This document shows, one piece after another, positions 1-5,765 of a stretch of DNA of 5,765 bases; the first letter of the stretch is position 1; every line of letters starts with the position of its first letter. The position numbers and the translations under genes are program-made. A model generated the notes under the pieces. It worked only from the letters and a program-made list of their open reading frames with translations, searched no databases and had not been told where the DNA came from. This DNA is from an uncultured Bacteroidales bacterium (GTDB lineage: Bacteria; Bacteroidota; Bacteroidia; Bacteroidales; UBA932). The stretch spans positions 1-5,765 of the forward strand of contig CAJOMY010000115.1 of NCBI GenBank assembly GCA_905235775.1, read 5' to 3'.

Positions 1-856
1 GGCTCGTGTTGAGCACGCCCCGGCTGTGGCCTCGCCGCGTGTTCCCGAGGTCGAAGCCCTTGCTCAGGGAGATCTGCTTGGTGCGCGGACCGGTCGACAG
101 GGTCACGGACCAGGGCGTCTTGCCCTTGCGGGTGTTGATCCGGACCACGCCGGACGACATGTCGCCGTATTCCACCGAAGGTACGCCGCTGATCACCTCC
201 ACCGACTCCACGTTGGCCGAAGCGATGCTGCTCGTGGAGACGCCCTGGAAACGGCCGCTCTGGAGGTTGCTGAAGGAGGCGTTGTTGGACAGGCGGACGC
301 CGTCCACCTCGACGGCGGTACCGAAGGTGCTGTTGTCCGTCTCCGCATTGCCGCTGCGGATGCTCAGCCTGCGTTCGCCGGTCAGGTTCGGCTCCACCGT
401 GGCACCGCCAGGCAGCAGGCTCGTGATGTCGGAGATGTTCATCAGCTGGACATGGTCCAGCGCCATCCGGTCAATCGTGCGGGTGGTGGTGGCGGAATGG
501 GAATTTTCCTGCGCGGTGATCACCGCGCTCTCCAGCGACAGGTTGTCGGGGACCAGCTGGACGCGCAGGGCGGAGACGCCCCGGCCGATCTTCATCTCCT
601 GCGACCAGGTGACGTAGCCCAGACAGTCGACTTTTATGACGGACTCGGCCACGGAGACATTGTACAGGACGAACTGCCCCTTCGCGTCGGCGACCGCCCA
701 CTGCTCGCTGGCTTCCACCACGACGGTAGCGAAACCCACGGGGGCGCCCGTGACCTTGTCGGTCACGCTGCCTCTCAGGGTAACGCTTTGCGCGCGCACA
801 ATCCCTGGGGACAACAGGGCGGCGCATACCAGCAATATGCTTCTGAATCCGCGCAT
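1..856 (-). CDS. TonB-dependent outer-membrane receptor, N-terminal part (cut by window edge)
   Basis: This reading frame stays open from an ATG at 856 to the window edge, giving 285 codons. Residues 1-22 form a signal peptide (basic start MRGFR, hydrophobic core, VRA before Q23). Residues 26-102 look like a carboxypeptidase-regulatory-like beta-sandwich (LRGSVTDKVTGAPVGFATV, later a D-x-x-G-x-F turn and LGY). A short junction at 104-115 (LSLESAVITA) resembles the usual TonB-box-like link. Residues 116-245 fit a plug domain: NISDITSLLPG, a VDG turn at 184-186, then SVEVISGVPSVEYGDMSSG and an INTRKG end. The 22-strand barrel would lie beyond the edge. The family imports bound substrates across the outer membrane using TonB-ExbBD energy. 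The substrate is unknown. I see no typical SusC plug wording and no adjacent SusD, so a plain TonB receptor is likelier than a SusC glycan importer. It is divergent from the S46 peptidase. Confidence 0.9.
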   Translation of the reverse strand, partial: MRGFRSILLVCAALLSPGIVRAQSVTLRGSVTDKVTGAPVGFATVVVEASEQWAVADAKGQFVLYNVSVAESVIKVDCLGYVTWSQEMKIGRGVSALRVQLVPDNLSLESAVITAQENSHSATTTRTIDRMALDHVQLMNISDITSLLPGGATVEPNLTGERRLSIRSGNAETDNSTFGTAVEVDGVRLSNNASFSNLQSGRFQGVSTSSIASANVESVEVISGVPSVEYGDMSSGVVRINTRKGKTPWSVTLSTGPRTKQISLSKGFDLGNTRRGHSRGVLNTS

Positions 857-927
857 TCTGAAGTCGACTCTTCTATAAGGTGCCGCAAGATACAAAAAAA
901 AGGAAAAAGTGTACTATCTTTACGGGT
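857..927. promoter_or_regulatory. Divergent intergenic promoter region, receptor / S46 peptidase
   Basis: These 71 bp separate two divergent start codons and are much richer in A/T than the flanking genes. They include an A-tract of eight at 894-901 and five more A at 904-908. The plus-strand -7 candidate is listed separately. For the minus-strand receptor gene the best I can find is TATCTTGC, read leftward from 892 to 885. It matches only TAnnTT of the Bacteroidota TAnnTTTG element and has no upstream TTTG at a suitable distance, so its promoter remains uncertain. No operator-like inverted repeat is evident. Confidence 0.6.
915..922 (+). promoter_or_regulatory. Candidate Bacteroidota -7 element for the S46 peptidase gene
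   Basis: TATCTTTA matches seven of the eight positions of the Bacteroidota TAnnTTTG -7 consensus (final G replaced by A). It ends only 5 nt before the ATG at 928, so transcription would begin at or very near the start codon. No TTTG -33 element is visible about 20 bp upstream. An A-rich tract (894-908) lies there instead. Promoter identity is inferred from motif and position only. Confidence 0.45.
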
Positions 928-2982
928 ATGAAGCGTACAATTTCATTATTAATGATGATGGCCGTCTTTGCCGTGACGGCGCTGGCCGACGAGGGCATGT
1001 GGATGGCTCCCTCCGCGGACAAGAAAACGGCGGAACTCTGCAACTATGTGGTCTCCATCGACTTCATGGGGACCGGAAGCCTGATTTCCGGGGAAGGACT
1101 GGTCCTGACCAACCACCACGTCGCCTATGCGGATGTGGCCGGGCTGGGCAGTGACGGGCACAATTATCTGGAGGAGGGTTTCTGGGCCCGCAGCCGGGAG
1201 GAAGAAATCCCGATACCCGGTCGCAGCGTCCAGTTTCTCCGGGGCACCATCGACGTGACGGATGAGGTACAGGCGCTGTTCGAGAGCGGCAGCGTCAACC
1301 CGCAGGGCATCATGGTGATGCGTCGCCTGGGCGGCATCCTGGAGAAGCGCTACCGGGAGAAAACCGGCTATGAGGCCTCGCTCAGCAGCGCCTGGCGGGG
1401 TGCCCGGTATTATATTTCCCTCTATGAAGAATACCGGGACGTCCGGCTGGTCGGTGTGCCGCCGGCGCGCGTGGGCGCTTTCGGCGGGGATGAGGACAAC
1501 TGGGAATGGCCCCAGCACAAGGGCGACTTCGCCCTGCTGCGCATCTATACCGCCCCTGACGGCAGTTCCGCCCCGTACGATCCGGACAACGTCCCGCTCC
1601 GTGCGGACAAATATCTGAAGATTTCCCTGAAAGGCTACCGTGAAGGCAGCAGGACCACGATCATCGGTTTCCCGGCCAGCACCGACCGATACGCTTCATC
1701 CGCCAAGGCGGACTATATGACGGCCGTGCAGCTTCCCATCCAGACCGGCGTCCGCGGTGCGCAGATGGAAATCATCCGGAAATGGATGGACCGCGACCCG
1801 GAGATCCGCCGCAAGTATTCCACCCATTTTTTCAATCTCTCCAATGCCCAGGAGCTGTATCTGGGCGAGCTGCAGTGCTACAAACGCTTCCGCGTGGCCG
1901 ACGAGAAGCGGCGTCAGGAGGCGGAGCTGGATGCCTGGCTGGATGACGACCCTGCCCGGCGCGCGCAGTGGGGAGACCCCGTCGGCGCGCTGCGCGACCG
2001 CTATGCGCGCGTGGCCGCGGCCGAACGGAACGCCCAGTATTTCCGGGAGTGCATCATCCGCGGCACCCAACTGGAGCCGGTGGCGTCGCGGACCAGCGTG
2101 CTGGCCGGCCGCTATTCCGACGACCGGGTCCCCGGCGTGCGCCGTACGACCGAACGGAACTACGCCCAGACGGATCTTCGCGTCGAGCGGGAGCTCTTCC
2201 GCTACAGCCTGGAGACCTTCTATGAAAACGTGGATGACGCCCTGCTGGGGCCTTTCCAGCGGGAGCTGAAGGAGCATTACGGGCAGGATTATGATGCGCT
2301 GTGTGCGTATCTGTGGGACGACAGCTGGATCAGCGATCCGGCCCGGGTCGCCAGCTTCCTGAACCCGGAGGCCGACATGAAAGCCTTCCTCGACGCGCAC
2401 GCGGACGACGCGCTCGTGCGTTTCTTCATGGATGTCAAAATCGGGACCTACAATGCTGTCATCTCGGACGCGGAAGGCGATCCGGACATCTCCTCGCTCA
2501 CCCGTACCTACACCCAGGCGCTGTATGCGATGCAGGTGGACAAGAAGCGCAATCCCTATCCCGATGCCAACTCCACCTTGCGCATCAACTATGGGCGCGT
2601 GAAGGGACTGAGCCCCCGCGACGCCGTGCACTGCGACGCCTATAGCACGGTAGCCGGCCTGCTGGACAAGCACAATCCGGACAATTATGATTTCTGCATT
2701 CCGGAGGACATGCTGCGCGCGCTGGAAAAGGCCCCGGCGTCGATGCGCCTGAATTTCATCACGGACAACGACAGCACCGGCGGCAACTCCGGCTCGCCCG
2801 TGCTCAACGAGCGCGGCGAGATCATCGGACTGCTCTTCGACGGCAACAAGGAGTCCCTGGCATCGGAAATGCTGTTCACGCCGGACTTCAACCGGAGCGT
2901 GAACGTGGATATCCGCTACATCGTCTGGATCCTGCGCGAGTATGCGCACTTCGACCGCATCCTGTCGGAACTCGGCCTGTAG
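928..2982 (+). CDS. Secreted S46-family dipeptidyl-peptidase, DPP7-like
   Basis: This 684-residue serine peptidase is predicted to release dipeptides from the N-termini of oligopeptides in the periplasm or at the cell surface. The signal peptide is residues 1-20 (MKRTISLLMMMAVFAVTALA), and the mature protein starts DEGMW, typical of S46. The chymotrypsin-like triad is readable: His64 in LTNHHV, Asp200 in HKGDFALLR and Ser621 in GGNSGSP. The DNWEW motif (190-194) fits the family's substrate N-terminus site. The residue 18 after the serine is Gly639 (FDGN). In characterised enzymes Gly here goes with DPP7-type hydrophobic P1 preference and Arg with DPP11-type Asp/Glu preference, so I infer DPP7-like. 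Length is slightly below the roughly 710-720 of the Porphyromonas enzymes. ATG 928 is chosen over an in-frame GTG at 880 because it starts exactly at the signal peptide. It is divergent from the TonB receptor. Confidence 0.95.
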   Translation: MKRTISLLMMMAVFAVTALADEGMWMAPSADKKTAELCNYVVSIDFMGTGSLISGEGLVLTNHHVAYADVAGLGSDGHNYLEEGFWARSREEEIPIPGRSVQFLRGTIDVTDEVQALFESGSVNPQGIMVMRRLGGILEKRYREKTGYEASLSSAWRGARYYISLYEEYRDVRLVGVPPARVGAFGGDEDNWEWPQHKGDFALLRIYTAPDGSSAPYDPDNVPLRADKYLKISLKGYREGSRTTIIGFPASTDRYASSAKADYMTAVQLPIQTGVRGAQMEIIRKWMDRDPEIRRKYSTHFFNLSNAQELYLGELQCYKRFRVADEKRRQEAELDAWLDDDPARRAQWGDPVGALRDRYARVAAAERNAQYFRECIIRGTQLEPVASRTSVLAGRYSDDRVPGVRRTTERNYAQTDLRVERELFRYSLETFYENVDDALLGPFQRELKEHYGQDYDALCAYLWDDSWISDPARVASFLNPEADMKAFLDAHADDALVRFFMDVKIGTYNAVISDAEGDPDISSLTRTYTQALYAMQVDKKRNPYPDANSTLRINYGRVKGLSPRDAVHCDAYSTVAGLLDKHNPDNYDFCIPEDMLRALEKAPASMRLNFITDNDSTGGNSGSPVLNERGEIIGLLFDGNKESLASEMLFTPDFNRSVNVDIRYIVWILREYAHFDRILSELGL

Positions 2983-2985
2983 CGC

Positions 2986-3870
2986 TTATTCTTCAAACAG
3001 CGGCTTGACCGTGTCGATATTCCCTTCCGGCCGTCCGAGGGGGATGCGGGCGAACTGGCGGACGATCAGCACCAGCAGCAGGACAGCCGCCGCGATGAGA
3101 ATCCAGTACAGTTGCTCCGGCAGCACGTCCCGGAAGGATTCGGCTTCCCGGAGGGAGTCGATGTTGGACATCACCAGCGCGAAGGTGTTGTTGGTGAAGT
3201 GCATCAGCATCGTGAGCTTCAGGGAGCCGGTCTTGTAATAGACAAAGCCGAACAGGCAGCCGAGCAGGAAAGCCGGCACGGCCTGCCAGGGATTCAGGTG
3301 GATGATGGCGAAGAACGCGGCCGAGATCACGATGGCCCAGCCGGGCTTCACCTTGTTGCCGAGCAGCCCGCGCAGCACCATGCCGCGGCAGAGCCATTCT
3401 TCGAAGAATGGCGCAAACAGGCTCACCATCAGGAAATTGAGCAGCAGGTTGCCATCGCTGGTCAGGCTCTTGAACAGATCTTCCAGCCTGTCCGGCATCG
3501 GGGGCAACAGGGCCGTGACCGGCTCGGCGGCGAGGCCCAGGGCGAGGGTGGCGAGCATCGCGAAGACGGCGCAGAGCAGGCCGCCCACCGGGCTGAAGTG
3601 ACGGCTGTCCAGCAGGAGGCCGCTGCGGTTCATGCTGGCGTTGCGGCTCTTGACGCTGGCGTAGAGCATCGGGAGGATGAACATCAGCGGATAAGAGATG
3701 AAGGTCGCATACTGGGCGCCTTCCGCGCCGAAGAGGATCGTGACGGGCAGGGCCAGCAGAGATCCTGCCAGCAAGAGGGCGAACAGGATGAACAGGTCCG
3801 CCACGCCGGGGATATACCAACTGAACTTCTCGTAGAAGCCGTAGTTGCGGGGTCGTTTGTGTCTGGGCAT
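2986..3870 (-). CDS. CPBP-family (CAAX protease/Abi-like) intramembrane metalloprotease homologue
   Basis: A 294-residue polytopic membrane protein. All three active-site motifs of the CPBP/Abi family are present: EEWLCR (Glu157, Glu158, Arg162), FAIIH (Phe187, His191) and HFTNN (His224, Asn228). Hydrophobic segments lie near 24-48, 55-73, 95-115, 143-156, 178-192, 198-212 and 257-271, with a basic N-terminus (MPRHKRPR) and a charged C-terminal tail. The intact motifs suggest a catalytically competent glutamate-type intramembrane protease, but bacterial members have varied and mostly unassigned roles (prenyl-protein-like processing, bacteriocin immunity, envelope functions), so the substrate is unknown. 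It starts 5 bp after the stop of the upstream nucleotidyltransferase gene and is probably co-transcribed with it. Its stop lies 3 bp from the convergent S46 stop. No Shine-Dalgarno sequence is visible, as is common in Bacteroidota. Confidence 0.93.
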   Translation of the reverse strand: MPRHKRPRNYGFYEKFSWYIPGVADLFILFALLLAGSLLALPVTILFGAEGAQYATFISYPLMFILPMLYASVKSRNASMNRSGLLLDSRHFSPVGGLLCAVFAMLATLALGLAAEPVTALLPPMPDRLEDLFKSLTSDGNLLLNFLMVSLFAPFFEEWLCRGMVLRGLLGNKVKPGWAIVISAAFFAIIHLNPWQAVPAFLLGCLFGFVYYKTGSLKLTMLMHFTNNTFALVMSNIDSLREAESFRDVLPEQLYWILIAAAVLLLVLIVRQFARIPLGRPEGNIDTVKPLFEE

Positions 3871-3875
3871 GGCTT

Positions 3876-4811
3876 TTACTGATAGAGCGGGGTGGGGTAG
3901 ACGCCCTCGCGGGCGAGCCGGGCGAATTTCGCGACCACGGCGGGGCGGTCTTCCTGGTAGGTCACGCCGAACCAGTGGGCAGGCGTGGAGAGGACGTCGC
4001 AGCGGGCTTCACCGCCGCGGATCATGCAGTCCACGGCATAGGGGATATAGAATTCCTTCTTGAGCTCCCGGCTGTTCTGCTCCAGGAAATCCTCGAACAG
4101 GGCGGCGCTTTTCCCGAAGTAGTCGGGCGTGAAGCACCACATGTTCATCGAGCAGAGGTCGCTGCCGCGCAACTCGACGCTCTCGCCCGTGGCGGAATTC
4201 TCCCCGCGTACGACCCCGTCGGCGTCCTTGCGGATGTCCAGGTGCTCCACCACGTCGGTCAGGCGCTGCTTCGCGTCGTAGTGGCAGATGCCGCGGGACA
4301 CGCCGCCGGACTCGCTCAGGGTGTGGTCCAGTTCGAAGCCCACGATGGCGTAGACGCCCTGGCTGCCCGTGTGCGCCCGGCACCAGTCGCCTGCGATGCG
4401 GAAGGACTCCCGGCCGTAGAAGTCGTCGCCGTTGATCACGACGAAGGGCTCGTGGATGACGTCTGCGGCCATCAGCATGGCGTGTGCGGTGCCCCAGGGC
4501 TTCTGGCGTTCGGGATTCAGGGGAAGGAAGCGGCCGGGAATCTTGTCCAGCTCCTGGGTCACGAAGACGAACTCGAGCGGGCTGCCGTCGGTGCACCGGA
4601 CCTGGCTGTATTTGCGCCCGACCGCAGCCTTGAACTGATCGAGGAAGTATTCGCGGACGATATAGACAACCTTTCCGAAGCCGGCCTGTACGGCGTCATA
4701 GATGGAGTAGTCGATGATGGTTTCGCCGTTCGGGCCGAGACCGTCCATTTGCTTGAGTCCGCCGTAACGGCTGCCCATTCCGGCGGCGAGGACGAGAAGT
4801 GTGGGTTTCAT
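3876..4811 (-). CDS. Predicted sugar-nucleotidyltransferase (NDP-sugar pyrophosphorylase-like)
   Basis: A 311-residue cytosolic protein with a Rossmann-like nucleotidyltransferase fold. Visible signatures are LVLAAGMGSRYGGLKQ at residues 6-21 (the G-x-G-x-R...K pyrophosphorylase loop binding the nucleotide phosphates), KPWGTAHA at 104-111 and the metal-binding NGDDFYG at 127-133. The family joins an NTP to a sugar phosphate or similar, releasing pyrophosphate and giving an activated precursor for envelope polysaccharides. No C-terminal hexapeptide-repeat (left-handed beta-helix) domain is seen, so this is not GlmU-like. The sugar and nucleotide cannot be read from sequence, and RmlA, GalU and ManC assignments would be guesses. 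ATG 4811 is preferred because the conserved fold begins directly after MKPT. A TTG 30 bp upstream lies inside the promoter palindrome. First gene of a likely two-gene unit with the CPBP gene and divergent from the divIC-like gene. Confidence 0.9.
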   Translation of the reverse strand: MKPTLLVLAAGMGSRYGGLKQMDGLGPNGETIIDYSIYDAVQAGFGKVVYIVREYFLDQFKAAVGRKYSQVRCTDGSPLEFVFVTQELDKIPGRFLPLNPERQKPWGTAHAMLMAADVIHEPFVVINGDDFYGRESFRIAGDWCRAHTGSQGVYAIVGFELDHTLSESGGVSRGICHYDAKQRLTDVVEHLDIRKDADGVVRGENSATGESVELRGSDLCSMNMWCFTPDYFGKSAALFEDFLEQNSRELKKEFYIPYAVDCMIRGGEARCDVLSTPAHWFGVTYQEDRPAVVAKFARLAREGVYPTPLYQ

Positions 4812-4838
4812 TATGCGACAGATTTGGATTCTTTTCCG

Positions 4839-4846
4839 CAAAAATA
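4839..4846 (-). promoter_or_regulatory. Bacteroidota -7 element for the nucleotidyltransferase-CPBP unit
   Basis: Read on the minus strand this is TATTTTTG, a full match to TAnnTTTG. It ends 27 bp upstream of the ATG at 4811, which allows a leader of about 20 nt. The nearest upstream TTTG (minus strand, 4862-4859) is only 12 bp away, shorter than the usual 19-21 bp, so the -33 part is weak. Confidence 0.5.
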
Positions 4847-4856
4847 GTTATTTTTG
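4839..4856. repeat. Perfect 18-bp palindrome (8-bp arms, 2-bp centre) between divergent genes
   Basis: CAAAAATA-GT-TATTTTTG is a perfect inverted repeat. Each arm reads as TATTTTTG on its own strand, so the -7 elements of the two divergent genes sit back to back with a 2-bp gap. It could be simply two facing promoters, or also a dimeric regulator's site. It is too AT-rich and too short to be a convincing terminator, and no gene ends nearby. Confidence 0.75.
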
Positions 4857-4867
4857 TGCAAATTATC

Positions 4868-5191
4868 ATGGCAAGACGCACCAAAGACATCTGGAACCGG
4901 GACAAGGACGGAAACCGGAAGGAACAGCGTTCCTTCATCCGCTACGCCATCGTGGCGACGGCGGTTTTCCTGCTGTTCCTGTTCCTGAAGAAGGACGGCA
5001 TCGTGAACTGGGTGCAGGCGGGCATGACTTTGCGCCGTCAGAATCGCCAGATCGAGCAGTACCGGCAGGAGAACGAAGAACTCGACCGCCGGATCCGGAT
5101 GATGTCCGGCGACCGTGACACCCTTGAGCGCTTTGCGCGCGAACAGTTCTTCTTCGCGGAGCCGGGAGATGACGTGTATATTATCGAATAA
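4868..5191 (+). CDS. DivIC/FtsB-type septum formation initiator protein
   Basis: This 107-residue single-pass membrane protein has a basic cytoplasmic N-terminus (MARRTKDIWNRDKDGNRKEQR), one transmembrane helix at about 24-40 (rich in A, V, F, L) and a periplasmic coiled coil at about 54-79 (LRRQNRQIEQYRQENEELDRR). It closes with the family-typical ERFAREQFFFAEPGDDVYIIE. Topology, size and this ending fit the DivIC/FtsB family (septum formation initiator), which joins FtsL and FtsQ/DivIB to activate septal peptidoglycan synthesis. ATG 4868 is chosen over an in-frame GTG at 4799 because the upstream stretch overlaps the promoter and the neighbouring gene's start. It is divergent from the nucleotidyltransferase gene, and its 3' end overlaps the convergent tilS stop by 11 bp. 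Whether DivIC or FtsB is the better name cannot be decided from sequence alone. Confidence 0.9.
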   Translation: MARRTKDIWNRDKDGNRKEQRSFIRYAIVATAVFLLFLFLKKDGIVNWVQAGMTLRRQNRQIEQYRQENEELDRRIRMMSGDRDTLERFAREQFFFAEPGDDVYIIE

Positions 5192-5765
5192 CAATCAGTT
5201 CCCTGTCAATTGTCAGCACCGTTCCCGTGCCCTCGAAGGTCTTGCCTGAAAGGGTCACGGTGCCGCGCGGCTCGTCTTTGTAGCGCCGCAGCAGGGTCGT
5301 CAGTTTCTTGAACGTGGGGCCGCTGAGCCCGCAGTCCTCCAGCAGGCGCCAGAGAGCGTATTCCCAGTGCTCGAGGGAGAGCACGGCGGGGATGCGGACG
5401 GATCCGTCCGGGGTGGTGAGCCCCTCGCGGACGGAACGGAACCAGCTCTCGGCGATGTCGTCCACGCGGGCGAAGCGCTCCATGTCTTCGCCGAGCGTAC
5501 GCACGAACGAGGGATTGATCCGGGCGAAGACCGGGAAGACCTCGTTGCGGATGCGGTTGCGCTTTGGGGTGCTGTCGGCGTTGGTGCTGTCCTCGCGCCA
5601 GGTGCAGCCGTGCGCATCCATCCAGGCGCGGATCTCCGCGCGGGGGGTGTCCAGCAGGGGACGGACGATGCCGTCGCGGTCGCCCATGCCCCGCAGCCCC
5701 CGCGTGCCCGTGCCGCGCAACAGGTTCAGGATCAGCGTCTCCGCGTTGTCGTCGGCGTTGTGCGC
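5181..5765 (-). CDS. tilS: tRNA(Ile)-lysidine synthetase, C-terminal part (cut by window edge)
   Basis: The frame is open from the window edge to a TAA at 5181-5183, giving 194 residues. It begins in the TilS motif AHNADDNAET (family AHhxDDqaET), followed by LLRGTGTRGLRGM, the RPLL segment (residues 35-38) and DSTN...RNRIRNEVFP (59-78), all diagnostic of TilS. The enzyme ligates lysine to C34 of the tRNA(Ile) CAU anticodon using ATP, so that it reads AUA and not AUG. The N-terminal PP-loop SGGxDS lies beyond the edge. In relatives the AHxxDD motif sits near residue 110, so this protein may total only about 300-315 residues, against about 430 in E. coli. The end (GKTFEGTGTVLTIDRELIVIR) shows no TilS C-terminal domain, resembling the short Aquifex form. 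This length estimate is an inference. Confidence 0.93.
   Translation of the reverse strand, partial: AHNADDNAETLILNLLRGTGTRGLRGMGDRDGIVRPLLDTPRAEIRAWMDAHGCTWREDSTNADSTPKRNRIRNEVFPVFARINPSFVRTLGEDMERFARVDDIAESWFRSVREGLTTPDGSVRIPAVLSLEHWEYALWRLLEDCGLSGPTFKKLTTLLRRYKDEPRGTVTLSGKTFEGTGTVLTIDRELIVIR

Larger units (their letters stand above)
4823..4856 (+). promoter_or_regulatory. Bacteroidota -33/-7 promoter for the divIC-like gene
   Basis: TTTG at 4823-4826 is followed after 22 bp by TATTTTTG at 4849-4856, a full match to the TAnnTTTG -7 element. The spacing is slightly above the typical 19-21 bp. The -7 element ends 11 bp before the ATG at 4868, predicting a leader of only a few nucleotides and no room for a Shine-Dalgarno site. 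Confidence 0.6.

Noticed and set aside
823..832. Possible lipobox (LLVC) in the receptor signal peptide
   Set aside because: The residue before the Cys is Val rather than Gly, Ala or Ser, the Cys lies within the hydrophobic core, and a signal-peptidase-I-like site follows near VRA-Q.
880..927. In-frame GTG start giving a 16-residue extension of the S46 peptidase
   Set aside because: The extension places a charged stretch before a normal signal peptide and overlaps the A-tract and -7 candidate. ATG 928 begins the signal peptide exactly.
26..931. 301-codon plus-strand open frame opposite the TonB receptor
   Set aside because: It is antisense to a receptor with a clear signal peptide, regulatory domain and plug. 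It has no recognisable domain and is rich in Gly, Ala, Arg, His and Gln, as expected of a shadow frame in high-GC DNA.
1696..2949. 417-codon minus-strand open frame inside the S46 peptidase gene
   Set aside because: It lies antisense to well-conserved catalytic regions, shows no motif and has the repetitive V/A/R/H/Q composition of a reverse-complement shadow.
2960..3020. Bidirectional terminator between the S46 and CPBP genes
   Set aside because: Only short 4-bp pairings (CGCT/AGCG, CTGT/ACAG) with large loops are present, with no GC-rich stem followed by a T-run.
2986..3870. CPBP protein as part of an abortive-infection or bacteriocin-immunity system
   Set aside because: The family name Abi is historical. 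There is no toxin, bacteriocin or other defence gene beside it, and the neighbours look like envelope and housekeeping genes.
3112..4847. Long plus-strand open frames (3112-3882 and 3975-4847) opposite the CPBP and nucleotidyltransferase genes
   Set aside because: Both are antisense to genes with intact family motifs, are low in recognisable structure and have shadow-like composition.
4799..4867. Upstream GTG start for the divIC-like gene
   Set aside because: It would run through the promoter palindrome and overlap the start of the divergent gene. The family-typical basic N-terminus begins at ATG 4868.

Overview
The window looks like a gene-dense, high-GC chromosomal segment from a Bacteroidota (probably Bacteroidales) bacterium. 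Three things point there: a TonB-dependent receptor with an N-terminal carboxypeptidase-regulatory-like domain, an S46 dipeptidyl-peptidase with the mature N-terminus DEGMW, and AT-rich intergenic gaps carrying the Bacteroidota -7 promoter element TAnnTTTG in place of sigma70 boxes. Genus cannot be read from the sequence. I see no mobile element, CRISPR array, tRNA or rRNA.

Layout. (1) 1-856, minus strand: the first 285 residues of a TonB-dependent outer-membrane receptor, cut by the window edge. (2) 857-927: a 71-bp AT-rich divergent promoter region. (3) 928-2982, plus strand: a complete, secreted S46 dipeptidyl-peptidase with glycine at the specificity position (DPP7-like). (4) 2986-3870 and 3876-4811, minus strand: a two-gene unit of a sugar-nucleotidyltransferase-like protein followed, after 5 bp, by a CPBP/CAAX-type membrane protease homologue. 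It converges on the S46 gene with only 3 bp between stop codons. (5) 4812-4867: a 56-bp divergent promoter region containing a perfect 18-bp palindrome whose two arms are each a full TAnnTTTG element, one per strand. (6) 4868-5191, plus strand: a small DivIC/FtsB-type cell-division protein. (7) 5181-5765, minus strand: the C-terminal 194 residues of TilS, the tRNA(Ile)-lysidine synthetase, cut by the window edge and overlapping the divIC-like 3' end by 11 bp.

How the genes fit together. The receptor and dipeptidyl-peptidase share an intergenic region and are both cell-envelope proteins, so a joint role in oligopeptide breakdown and uptake is plausible but not proven. The nucleotidyltransferase/CPBP pair and the division protein share a back-to-back promoter and could be co-regulated, loosely linking envelope-precursor supply with division. 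TilS is housekeeping tRNA modification. Apart from the receptor and the unassigned CPBP protein, these look like core genes. I found no convincing evidence of a new biological system. The most distinctive sequence signal is the palindromic bidirectional promoter at 4839-4856.
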